64,000 nt of DNA from Perilla frutescens. Its lineage: Eukaryota > Streptophyta > Magnoliopsida > Lamiales > Lamiaceae. Position numbers and translations under genes: made by a program. Shown here one piece after another: positions 45,651 through 56,653 of the stretch. Numbering within the stretch: position 1 is the stretch's first letter; every line of letters starts with the position of its first letter. The notes under the pieces were generated by a model. That model was not told the origin of the DNA. It worked only from the letters and a program-made list of their open reading frames with translations, and did not search any database. The stretch covers positions 27,611,501-27,675,500 of the forward strand of contig BRKX01000015.1 in NCBI GenBank assembly GCA_026008535.1, in the 5' to 3' direction.

Positions 45651-48275
45651 CTAGTCCTTCTTGTGCTCAGTTTTCCTCCTCTTAGCAAGTGGTTCGATGG
45701 AGTCACCTTCACCATCCTCATCACTGCTTGAAGACTCAGTTTCTGCGGACTAGAGTCTGGAGTGAGCTTGCAGCCTCTGAATTTGTTATGTGTTCAGTTT
45801 TACCTGTTGCTGCAGGCTATGGATCAAGTTCACATAGTAGGCAGAGAGCTGGACTGATAAGTTGCTTGATTGATCATCAAGCTGAGCTACTCTCGAGTCA
45901 ACCTCTTCTCCAGCTTCAGTTCCGATCAGTTCCTCATATGGAACTGTGTGGGATTTATCAGCCTTCTCCATACTGATTGATTCATCATAGCTCGGCTCTG
46001 GTGGAGTTTCCGGTGCAGCAGCTTGGGCTTCAGCTTGAAGAGCCCTTTGAACTGGATCAAAGTACGCAGTTATAGCTAGCGTACCTTGGTAGGCTGGTTG
46101 ATCTTCCTTTTGAGCTGCCTGATCAGCTGGCTCTTCAGACTCAGCTGGCTCTGCTACTGGAGTAGTGAGAGGAATAGTTGTGGGAGCTCCTTCATTAGCA
46201 GTTGGCTCTTAGGGAGTGGACTCCTCAAACTGTTCAGCCTTCTTAACTGACTCTTCTGACTGATCTTCACTTGGTAGAACTTGTAGAGTATGTGATTTGA
46301 GTAGTTCTTCAAACTCCAGATCACTGGCAGTTCGCTCAACAGCTACGTCTACTTCTGGAGAGTCATCAAGGAGATTAATGATGACTTCAGTTGGTTGAGG
46401 GGTTTCTTCAAAAGTTAACTGCCTAGCAACAGATGCTGCGATAGTTTGCCTTGAATTGGAGGCTTCTGCAGTTTCAGCTCCTTGGTGACTGCTCTAGGCT
46501 TCTTGGTGAAGTTGCTCCTGTACCTGCTGGTGTTGTTGTTGCCTGAAGATGAGTATTTCCCTAAGAAACGAATACTGTTTTACTTGGGGATTTCTCCAAT
46601 GTTGCCGTTCAGCCTCTGTTTGTAGTGGTGACAGTTGGATATTGGCCCAATTGAGTAGATCGTTCATTACTTCTAACAACATTTGTTGATCTGGGTGAGG
46701 ATGATTTCTTTGTATGGCAAGCATTCTTTTTAGAGTAATGATTGGATTCTGTTCAGGAGTTTCTTGTCCAGCCCATCGCATGCTCCATCTCTCTTCTTTT
46801 CTCCAGAAGCTCATCCCATGAAGGGTGGTTAGGAGAAAGTGGGCTTCAAAATTGAAGCAATGTCTCCACAAGTACTAATACACGTACCTCGAGAGAGCTT
46901 TGTATAGAGCAGTTGTGCCAACCACATCTTCAATAAAATTATCAGATATGAATTTGGTTACTTGTTCATCGGCCCAGCTTTTGATAACCTCAGCCCTTGA
47001 GAGAGCTCTTATATTTTTATCAGTTTCTGCCATTGGGGGACATGCAGTTCTGAAGTAGTCAGCCCCTGTGCCTCGTGCTAGAACTTCCCTGAATGGCACA
47101 ATATCATCTCCCTGAACTGATGCCATATCAAATGTTTTGATGTTGAAGGGAGGCAGTTTTGGAGGAGATGGAAGTCCTGATTGCTTCTTCTTTGCTGACT
47201 TCTTCTTTACTTTGCCAGTTTCTTCCTTGGTTCGAACTGGTCTAGTAGAGGCTCCTACTTCAGATGAGGCAGCCGTTGATCTAAATCGAACTTGCTGTAG
47301 CGGCTTGGCTCTGATTAGAGTTCCCATCATTTGGCTGATAGGGATGTTATCTTCAGAGTCGGAGTCCTCTTGCTGTACCTCTGTGGCGATCTCCTTGTCT
47401 TTTCTTTTAGCAGACTTCTCTGCTTTCTTTTAGGGAGCGTCAGTTTGCTGAGTGCTTTTGATGCTTATGGTTTTCGAAGCTGGTGGTCTTCTGCTAGTTG
47501 ATGGTATGAAGTCCAGATTCTCAATCATCAGTGTTTCAGTTTCTTCTGCCATGAAGTTGAGAGTGCTTTCTAGTATGCTGCTGATCCTGCAGGCATAGCA
47601 CATCTTTTGATGGAACTTAGTTTTGTTCCAGTGTTTTTCCACAATATCTACGTATTTCTTTATTTGTTCAAAGAGATACTGAGCCCAGTTTACTTTGACA
47701 TCTGTGGTGATTACTGCACATGCTTTGTATTTGTGCTCAGACATCTCTGAATGGCTTCATGTTGTGCCGACAATCATTCTAGCTGAAACTGATGCTAGAA
47801 TTCTATATTCTTCCTGGAAGCATGAAATGAGTGTACTGCATTTGTAGGGATCATCGCAGTTTGCTCGCTTCCAGAGATTGTAGACTTGTTCTTAATCCAC
47901 TTCCACATCTTGTAGTCTTATACCAGAGGTTGGAAGTTGAAATATCCTTTCGAGCAGATCTGGAGTGATTTCCAGTTCTATTCCACGAACTTCAGTTGTG
48001 ATTCTGTCATCATATCCTTTTGAGTTCAAATAGAACTCAACTACTGGTTCAGGATAGATCTGTGTCGGAGTGACTTCACTGAATCTCTTCAATCCTGATT
48101 GTTCGATCTTCGAGATTAACAAGTTGCAGAGTGGAGAATTTGAGCACCTTTTTCTATACATAGTTTGATCTAGAAATTTGTCTCTGTATAGATTCATTTG
48201 GAATCTTCGAGATGATTCACCAGTTCTTCTAAAGTTGAACTTTTGTCAAACAGCTGGTGCGCTCCTTTTAACCAT
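45651..48275 (-). pseudogene. copia-3 extra ORF A (unknown protein, first tandem copy)
   Basis: This is the largest of the three extra ORFs, about 875 codons from the ATG at 48275 (MVKRSAPAV, then a TGA) to the TAG at 45651. The N-terminal domain has RDKFLDQTMY, PEPVVEFYLNSKGY and LLERIFQLPTSGI. The middle has a Lys-rich linker (KKKSAKKKQ), TGADYFRTACPP and ALSRYVY. The C-terminal half has LHGMSFWRKEERWSMRWAG, a Gln-rich helix (FRQQQHQQVQEQLHQ) and a long acidic region ending DSIEPLAKRRKTEHKKD, an NLS-like tail. Stops or shifts near 48248, 47892, 47748, 47430, 46872, 46494 and 46210 break it. It is the copy nearest pol. A role beside gag-pol is unknown. Confidence 0.8.
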
Positions 48276-49247
48276 GGAGTTTTTTGTGAGGCTTAAAGAG
48301 CTATTTAAAGAAATGATATGATCTAGTTTGAAACTGAATCCTTGATTCTCGCAACTGTTTTGCAGAACTTCTGAGGAAACGGAGGAAGAGAGAGGCTTGA
48401 ATTCTTGACTAAGTTTTGGATCAGTAAAAGTGATACTAGAATTCAGCCATCCTTTTTATAAAAGGAGGTGGAGCTCATCCAACGATTGGGACATTTCGTA
48501 TGCCCTGATTTTAACGATCAGATTCATTCAATCGACCCATCGATTGGCTTACGATTCTATTTGTTGGGAATTAATGGGGAGAGAGAGTGAGTCCAATGGT
48601 AATATTAGAGTGACACGTATTTTTTACCGTTCTCACTATTGAAGGTTTTAAACTTATATGTTTTTCTCTTGTGGCTTCCTTTTGGCTTGAAACTGATTAC
48701 GTCATCAGTTGGCTTCGACTGTAGCTGATGATTTCCAGATTGATCAGCTCCAACTGAGATGTTTTCTCATCAGTTCCTTCCTGGCCTTGCTTGCTGGAAT
48801 TTAGATTCAGCTGCTTTTCAGTTCAGCTACTCTCCTTCAGCTGATTTTTGAACTGATGTCTCTTGTTGAGTTAACTCCAGTTCCTTTGTTTTCTCCATTA
48901 GTTTGATCATTTTGCAGTTGGTACATTCTGCTTAACTAGCTGGATCATCAGTTGAGACCGTTTGGCTGACTCTGCCTTGCTCCTTGCCTCAGTTTGAGCA
49001 AATGAACTGATGATTCAGTTGAGTTGATGGGGTAGAATGATCAGCTTCAGTTTACTTTCTTTGCACAACTTCTTGCTTCAGTTCAAACTGATAGCTTATG
49101 TGTCCAACTGGTCAGTTCAACAACTTTCTCAATTGTGAACTACACATTTTGATAAGTTGAAGCCTTCCGGTTTAGTTCCTCTCTTCAGTTGGAATAGTTT
49201 TCTGACATTTTTCTTCCAGTCGACTATCTTTATCCTTTGATGCTAGT
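48276..49247. other. Spacer between pol and ORF A, dense in CAGTT/AACTG
   Basis: No protein is seen. In 48661-49260 I count 18 copies of CAGTT or AACTG, against about one expected by chance. A TATA-like TTTTATAAAAAGG (minus strand, about 48452-48464) lies ~180 bases upstream of ORF A, directly followed by ATGGCTGAATTC, which resembles the start of ORF B. Confidence 0.6.
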
Positions 49248-52200
49248 TCAAGTAATCCCAGTTGTATACATAGCTCCATAAAACCTTGCTTCAGGCAATG
49301 GTTTGGTGAAGATGTCAGCTATCTGTTTCTCTGTGTTGACGTATTTGATGCATATGTCCTTCTTCTCGATGTGATCTCTGATGAAGTGGTGTCTTATGTC
49401 AATGTGCTTAGTTCTTGAATGCAGAACTGGATTCTGAGATATTGCAATTGCACTGTTGTTGTCACAGAATATAGGTACTTCTTCAGTTTCGACTTTATAG
49501 TCCTTCAACTGTTGCTTCATCCAGAGTATCTGGGCACAGCAGCTTCCTGCAGCTACATATTCTGCTTCAGTTGTTGACATGGCAACTGAGTGCTGCTTCT
49601 TGCTGAACCAGGATATCAGTTTGCTTCCAAGAAACTGACATGTTCCCCTGGTGCCTTTTCTGTCAATCTTGCATCCTCCAAAGTCTGAGTCTGAATAGCC
49701 AATTAGACTCAAACTGTTGTCTCTAGGGTACCATAGTCCAAGATTTATGGTTCCTTTGAGGTATTTGATAATCCTCTTTGCCACTTCAAGATGACTTTTC
49801 TTCAGGTTGGCTTGGAACCGCGCGCATAGACCGACTGAATAGGAGATGTTTGGTCGGCTAGCCGTTAGGTAGAGTAACGACCTAATGATTCCTCTGTAGT
49901 ATGTCTGGCTAACTGATTCTCCTTCTTCATCAAGAGTTAGTTGTACTGATGTATTCATAGGAATCTTGAGAGTTTTTCCTTTATCAGCTCCAAACTTCTT
50001 GACTAGCTCCTTAGTGTACTTGGCCTGGCTGATAAAGATCTCATCTTTCAGCTGCTTCACTTGGAGTCCTAGGAAGAATGTCATTTCTCCCATCATGCTC
50101 ATCTTGAATACGCTTTGCATCAGTTGAGGGAATCATGTGCATAGATCTTTGCTTTTTGATCCAAAAATTATGTCATCCACATAAATTTGAACCATTAAGA
50201 TCTCAGTTGATCATTCTATCCGGAATAGAGTTCGATCAATGACTCCCTTTTGAAATCCATTCTTCAGCAAGAAAGTTGTGAGAGTTTGATTCCACGCTCG
50301 AGGAGCTTGCTTCAGTCCTTAGAGAGCTTTCTTCAGCTTGAAGACTTGATCACCAATTTCGAAGTCTGGCAGTTGCTCGACATACACGTCCTCCTTGAGC
50401 ATTCCTTGAAGAAACGCACTCTTGACATCCATTTGATAGACTGTGAAGTTGAAGTGAGCTGCATAGGCCCTACAGTCTGATGGCTTCCAATCTTGCAACT
50501 GGTGCGAATGTCTCATCAAAGTCGATCCCTTCACTTTGTGACTATCCTTTGGCTACCAGTCTTGCTTTGTTCCTTGTGATCACACCTTGTTTGTCCAACT
50601 TGTTGCGAAAAACCCATTTTATGACAATTACCTTCTGGGTTCTTGGTCTATCAACAAGAAACCATATGTCATTTCTTGTGAATTGATTTAGTTTTTCTTG
50701 CATGGCCATGATCCAGTGTGAATCTTCTAAGGCTTCTTTGACGTTTGCTAGTTCTGTCTGAGATGTGAAGCATGTGAATAGTGCATGCTCAGTTGAACTT
50801 CTGGTTTAAACTTGGTTTCTTGGATATATCTTGTTAGTTGGATGGCTTCGGAACCATATGGGCAAGATAGCTTCAACTGGATCTTCAGCCGATTCTACTA
50901 TGGTGACGTCATCAGCCGTCCTTTCATCAATTGGTTCGGCATCTTCATTAGTTCTTCTCCCTGTTCAGTTGTGGGGTTTATGATCTCAGCACGATTTGTG
51001 TCCTCATTGACCAGATTGTTCTCAATTGGTCTAGTGCCAGTTTCATTGCTTTCTTCTAGTGAAGCTTTAAGCTGCTCTAGAACAATGTGATCCACATAGT
51101 CCTATGAGTTTTCAGTTTCACTAGGTAGTACTTGAACTGATGTGTCTATTGTTTCTTTGTTCCTGTACTCATTAGCAAATTCATCAAATACCACATGACA
51201 TGTTATTTCCACAATAAGAGTTCGTTTATTAAGTACTCTGTAAGCTTGTGCGTGAGGTGAATTATACCCAAGAAATATTCTCTCATCAGCTTTAGCACTG
51301 AAAGCTTTCAGTTGAGTCTTGCCATTGTTGTGAATATAACATTTACAGCCAAATATCTTAAAGTATGAGATAGAATGCTTACGACCCTTATACAATTCAT
51401 AAGGTGTTTTGTCATGTGCGGTGACGATGGCACTTCGATTTTGAGTGTGGCAGGCTGTGATGACTGCTTCAGCCCAGTAACCTTCAGCTATGTTGGCATC
51501 AGCTATCATTGCTCGAGCTGCTTCTTTGAGTGTCCGGTTTCACCGTTCAACTACACTGTTTTGTTGTGGAGTTCTTGCAGCTGAGTGTTCGTGAGTGATT
51601 CCAAGTTCTTCGAGGAAACTGATCATTTGCTGATTCACAAATTCAGTTTCGTTGTCGGAGCGAATCCTTTGAACTGATCTTTCTTTTTTAATTTGCAGCC
51701 TTCTGATCAACGTTGTTAGCTTGGCGTAAGTTTCATCTTTGCTCATCAAGAATTCCACCCACGTGTATCTTGAGAAATCATCAACTACTACGAGTGTGAA
51801 TCTTTTACCTTTTGGGGTCTGTGGTCTGACTGGACCAAACAGATCCATATGTAGCAGTTGGAGGCATTCAGTTGTTCCTGGTGGATGACTCCTATTCTTG
51901 AAGAATGACTTCACTTGCTTCTCTTTTTGGCATGGTCCACACACACCTGTTTTCTTATATATCTCCTTGGAAAGCCCCTCAACTAGCTTTTTCTTAGCCA
52001 GGTAGTTGATGGTTTTGAAGTTGAGGTGGTTCAGTTGTCGATGCGATAGCCAGCTTGCTTCAGTCGATCTTTTTGAAAAGAAGCAAGCTTCTGAGTAGCC
52101 GGTTGACCAGTCAATAATATACATGTTGCCTCTCCTTATGCCAGTAAGAAGAATTGCTCCAGTTGACTTATCTCTTATGTTGCAAGAGTTTTTGTTGAAG

Positions 52201-52481
52201 TCAACTGAGTGGCCATTGTCGCACAGCTGGTTGATGCTGAGTAGTTTGTGTTTTAGTCCATCCACATGGGAGACTCCATTTACTACAATTTTTCCCTAGA
52301 CCACGAACCCTTCTCCAATAGTTTGGCTTTTGGAGTTGTCTCCAAATGTGACAAGTGGACCTTTGACTTCTTCATAACCATCGAGATCTTCTCTATCTCC
52401 GATCATGTGCTTGAAGCACTCGCTATCTAGATACCAAATATCTTTAGTTTTCTTCATAGATAGGATGCTCTTATCCTGCAA
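49248..52481 (-). pseudogene. pol: copia-3 pol: protease, integrase, RT, RNase H
   Basis: The order on the minus strand is as follows. The protease end has WYLDSECFKHMIGD (family DSG, Gly now Glu). The GAG-pre-integrase region has HRQLNHLNFKTINYL and CGPCQKEK. The integrase core has Asp in VVVDDFSRYTW, Asp in RSDNETEF (family DNGTEF) and Glu in QQNSVVER (family QQNGVVER). A TGA follows VVER where Trp is expected. RT has FTVYQMDVKSAFLQGMLKED, a stop at 50319 before GLKQAPRAW, and VQIYVDDIIFGS. RNase H has YSDSDFGGC, STTEAEYVAAG and FCDNNSAI and ends IADIFTKPLPEARF. Catalytic residues are mostly present. Several stops (52296, 51540, 51102, 50319, 50139) and Gly losses disable it. Confidence 0.94.
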
Positions 52482-52556
52482 AAATAAGGATTAGCATTTA
52501 GGGACCCGTTTCATATCGGGTCCTTGTTGATACATCAAGCCCTTTGGAATCTAAAC

Positions 52557-53220
52557 TTACCAAACTTTCGGCTTTTTATCATTCAGAGATCCAACTAATT
52601 TGGATCGCTTGATCAGTTTAGATTTTCTTTCAACTCTTCTATTTTGAGTTGAATCAGTTGAATGGTACCTGCGTTGAGAGTTAGTAGGACAAAACAATTC
52701 AACTAAGATGTTTTGGTCTTGAGACCTTTGAGCTCTTTGATCAGGCCAGTGCCTTGTATGTTTCCAGTTTACTGGATTGAACCCTTTTGGTTCATTTCTG
52801 GAATCCAGGTACTCGTTATAGTGATGGTAGGGTTCAAACGAGTTTCTTTGATCTCTCTTATAAGTGTTTTGATTGAACTTCTTGGTAGGATAGGCTTGAG
52901 ATCTAAACTGGTTTTTCTTTCTGAAGTGGATTGATCTATCAGTTTGCCTTGAGGGCATTTTGTGTTGAGCTGGTGGTCTTTGTTGAACTGAAGACCTTGA
53001 ATGAAAGGATTGATTTGGATGAATTGATGGTCTTGACTGGAATTTTGGCTTCAGTTGACCTGGTGTTTTTGGTTGGGAGAACTGTTTGAATTGTCTGGGC
53101 TGAGTTTGAGGATTTCTCAATATTCATTTCCCTTTGAATGTCTCAGCTGGCTGATCATGAGTTGATCTGGTGAATCCTTTTAGGATTTCTCTATCACTGG
53201 ATTGAGCAACTGTCTTTCCT
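52557..53220 (-). pseudogene. copia-3 gag-pol linker, Gln/Arg/Pro-rich
   Basis: A basic, disordered segment follows gag in the same reading after two TGA stops (53247 and near 53126). It is rich in Gln, Arg, Ser and Pro (QSRPSIHPNQSFHSRSSVQQ, KKFNQNTYKRDQRNSFEPYH). Lys/Arg density suggests nucleic-acid binding. The length is larger than is usual between the zinc knuckle and protease in copia elements. Confidence 0.7.
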
Positions 53221-53246
53221 TTCTCTAAGGCAGTGAACTTGCTGTA

Positions 53247-54851
53247 TCACAGCCCTGTGCCGCTGGTTCCAGTTCTCTGATGATTTAATATCTCATCTAG
53301 AATTTGAGATCCCTTTTTGAACTTGAGAGTTACTTTTTCTCTCTCATGGATCTCTTGCTTGAGTTTTTGATTCTCAGCTTCTAGATCAACAGTTCTCAAT
53401 TTCAACTTTTCAAATTCCACAAACTGAGATCCAAGATAATTCATTCTTTCATGATCAATGCTCAGTTTTCTAACTCTATTTCTCAGTTCATTATTTTCAT
53501 CTCTCAATTCAACATGCAAGCAGGATATTGAAGCTAATTGATCTTCTAGCATCATAAGTTTCATGTCAAGTTCATTGCTAGAGATAGTTGCTACATTAAT
53601 ATGATAGAAAGAGGTTTGAGAATCAGCTGTACTAACCTCTTCATCATTGTCAGCCATGAGGCAGAATAACGCTTCATCATCTGAGTTGTAGCCGTCAGAA
53701 TCAATTCCAGATGGATAGTCTGAATCGTCTAGCACGACATTCTCAAAGTTTGCAATCATTGCTTTTCTTTTGAAGAAGCTTCTCCTCATTTTGGCCTTCT
53801 TGTCTTCAGGGATTTTTGGATATTCATATCTGTAATGTCCTTGTTTGTGGCAGTGAAAACATTCTCCTAGATTTCGATTGCCACCCATGAATGGTTCAGC
53901 TGGTTGTTCATCTGGTTGATGAGTTTTCTCATCTTTTGGGACTTCATCAGTTTGAAGTGGAACTAATTGTTTATCCCTGACTTTCTTTAGCTTTTCTAAC
54001 AGCCTGGTAACTGTCTCAATTTGATCATTAATGTCTTCAATCAGGTTTTCCTTCTTTTCGGTTGTGTCTCTTCTTCGTTCGGACGAAGATCCGCCTAGAT
54101 TCTCTCTGGCTAGTGAGCTTCTGGACCGGAAGTTGTTCCTTCCTTGAGTATCTCTAAACCGGTTCCTTTCACTATAGAAGGCTGCATCTTGAGCTGATGA
54201 TGTTGATGCTTCCTTCTTCCGGTTTAGGCTGTACTCATGAGCTTTGAGTTCTCTGAGAGTGATGTTGTTCAGATTTCTTGATTCTTTTGTAGATATCACT
54301 TTCATATCCCATTCTTCGGTGAGATTATCTAAAATTTTGGAGTTTATCCCAGAATTGGGATAGCTTCTTCCCAGGTTGGTCATCTCACTGATGATGCCTA
54401 GAAATCTGGTTTCAAGACTTGAGATGGACTCTTCTGGCTGCATTTTGAAGGACTCGTATCTGTTAACTGCTAGTTGGAGCTTGTTTCCTTTGATGGCTTC
54501 GGACTCTTGGTTTAGATCTGCTAGTAAGTCCCATATCTCCTTGGCAATTGTGCAGTTCTTTGTGTCCTTCATTCTGTCTTCATCTAGAGTTTGAAATAGT
54601 GCAGCCTGAGCAACAAACTCTAGATTCTTCAACTTCTTCTCTTCACTTGTGAGAAGATTAGTTGGCTTTGGGATCCTGGCTGGTTGATTGATATCAACTA
54701 TGTGGGCTTCATTGTCCATCATGATAATAATTGGACCTTCTTCAATAACTTTCCACATGTTTTCATGGATCGAGCAGAGATGCGCCTTCATTCTCCTGCT
54801 CCAATTATCATAATTCTCAACTGAAAACAAAGATAGCTTATGATTTCCCAT
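53247..54851 (-). pseudogene. gag: copia-3 gag with defective zinc knuckle
   Basis: The start is the ATG at 54851 (MGNHKLSLFSVENYDNWSRR). The first ~230 residues form the UBN2-type capsid region, with AKEIWDLLADLNQE and SISSLETRFLGIISEMTNLG. An Arg/Ser-rich stretch and a coiled coil follow. The knuckle reads CFHCHKQGHYRYEYP: the fourth ligand Cys is Tyr. A long acidic and coiled-coil tail ends at a TGA (53247) with the same frame continuing beyond, so it was once joined to the linker and pol. The frame is otherwise open for 535 codons, the best-preserved part of the element. Confidence 0.93.
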
Positions 54852-54924
54852 AGCTTGAAATGTTAGCACAGATAAGTAGATCTGATTCAGTTGATCTGCA
54901 GAAACGGCTGATCCTTAGAATCAA

Positions 54925-54938
54925 CCACTCTGATACCA
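54925..54938 (-). other. copia-3 primer-binding site (initiator tRNA-Met)
   Basis: On the element strand TGGTATCAGAGTGG follows the 5' LTR after two bases. TGGTATCAGAG is complementary to the 3' end of plant initiator tRNA-Met. Confidence 0.93.
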
Positions 54939-54940
54939 CT

Positions 54941-56636
54941 TGTTGGTCCCGGGCGAGTCGATGTCAATTTAGAGGGGGGGTGAATAAACTGATATAAAAA
55001 CTTTTACTTCAAATGCGGAATGATAAGGGCTCTTGACTCGCTTAGTAACTTATCTATGCACAGATCAGTTGAGCACTTTTAGATAGCTTGAGTGCAGATT
55101 GTGTGAGCTTGTGTACAGTTCAAAGATATGCGAGTATAAGCAAAATAGTACAACACACAGACGATTTATAGAGGTTCGAAGTCTCAAACTTCTACGTCCT
55201 CTCTTCCTTCCGCAGAAGGGCAACTCCATTATATAACTTGAGTTTCTTTACAAATTATACAATGAAGGATAGTTGGCTGAACCCGGTAACTGCTCGCTAC
55301 CTCAGCGGGTCGACGGCTCACACTTGCAGTCCCTAACTGCTCGCTAGGGAGGTAGGTGCTGTTGACGTCTTTACAAGGTTTTAGATCTCTTTCAATCTTC
55401 AAGAGGTTAGTCTTGAACATGGGATATCAACTGATGTGCTCCTTCAATTGAGCTGGGTAGTTGATCGGTGTATTGCTGGAACTGAGAAGGTTGCTCTGGC
55501 TGGATTATCAATAGCTAGTTGAATGCTTTGATTCTGTGGATTATTCTTCTTAGTTGGACTCTCGCAGATTTAGCAAATGCTGAACTTGAGTTGTGTAGGA
55601 GGGAGAAAGAAAGCTCAGTTGTAAGTAGCTTGAATGAAGGTTTCAAGAATGAAAGTCGCGAAAAGTCATTTGAAAACTTTGATTCACTCTTCTTTTATAG
55701 AGGAGCGATTTTGTGACCGTTGAGTTCCATTGATCGGTGGCTCTGTTGGATCATCAATGGCAGATAGTCTTTATGATCGTTGGAGCTTTTGGTTGAAATA
55801 GTCGTTGCTTTGTCAATCGATCTCTGTTGGATATTTAATTCCAGTAGCCGTTGCTTTGCCAATCAATCTCTGTTGGATATTCAATTCCAGGATCTCTGCT
55901 GAAGCATTTATTCCAAGATCTTCATTTGAACATTAACTCCGGGACTCTCTGGCTGGCAGTTCTGAGCTCCAGTTTAGCAAGTTTGAGTTCCAATTGGCAG
56001 TTCTGAGCTTATCTGCTTAGTTCGGCTATTACTCCAGTTGGCAGTTTTGAGCTTCTTCCTCCAGTTCAACTGATCACAAGCTGTTGAATAGCTTGTCAGT
56101 TCGACTGGTCTTTCTTGAGCTTTCTTGTCAGCTTAACTGATCACAAGCTGTTGGATAGCTTGTCAGTTCAGATTGTCTTTCTTGAGCTTTCCTATCAGAT
56201 GTTTTGCTTGTTTTCTCTTACAAGTTGGCTGACTTCAGTTCTGGCCTTTGATTGATTCGTCTGTCTACTTCAATTTGGCTGAAGTTAAGTTTGGCCATAA
56301 GCTGGATACTTCCAGTCTTCAGTTAAACTGATCTCTTATCAGTTTCTTCAGTCTTGTTGATTTTTCTCTCAGTTCTGCTGACTTAGCTGTCAGTTTATTT
56401 TGACTGGTTCGACTCCTTTAACCCTCAGTTGGATTGAGTTCTGACTGGTTGGCGTATACTTCCAGCTGGTAGACCATGCTCCAGTTGGGTTGACTCTGGC
56501 TTCAGTTGAGTTCCTATTTGAGGCTCTGGATTGGTCAGCTTAGATCTACAGCTTGGATCTTGACCAGTTTTTCAGGAATAGTTTTGACATCTCATCAAAA
56601 CCTTATTTAGGGGTTCCTTGATAGTTTTTCCTAACA
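54941..56636 (-). repeat. copia-3 5' LTR
   Basis: The 1696-bp unit is the same length as the copy at 38964. It carries the same internal ~70-bp duplication and the same dense CAGTT words. It would hold the element promoter. Confidence 0.95.
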
Positions 56637-56653
56637 GTGTCATTCTACATAAC

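Larger units (their letters stand above)
38964..56636 (-). mobile_element. Giant Ty1/copia retrotransposon with three extra ORFs (copia-3)
   Basis: The element is 17,673 bp with two LTRs of exactly 1696 bp. On the minus strand the order is 5' LTR, tRNA-iMet primer site, gag, protease, integrase, RT, RNase H, spacer, three tandem related ORFs (A, B, C), polypurine tract and 3' LTR. The flanks are GTGTA (38959-38963) and GTGTC (56637-56641), a 5-bp target duplication with one change. Ty1/copia elements are mostly 4.5-11 kb, so this one is unusually large. The excess is the ~7 kb three-ORF block. RNase H and the presence of ORFs after pol place it near the SIRE branch. A by-eye comparison of the first ~660 LTR bases shows about 25 mismatches, so insertion was fairly recent. 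Confidence 0.95.
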
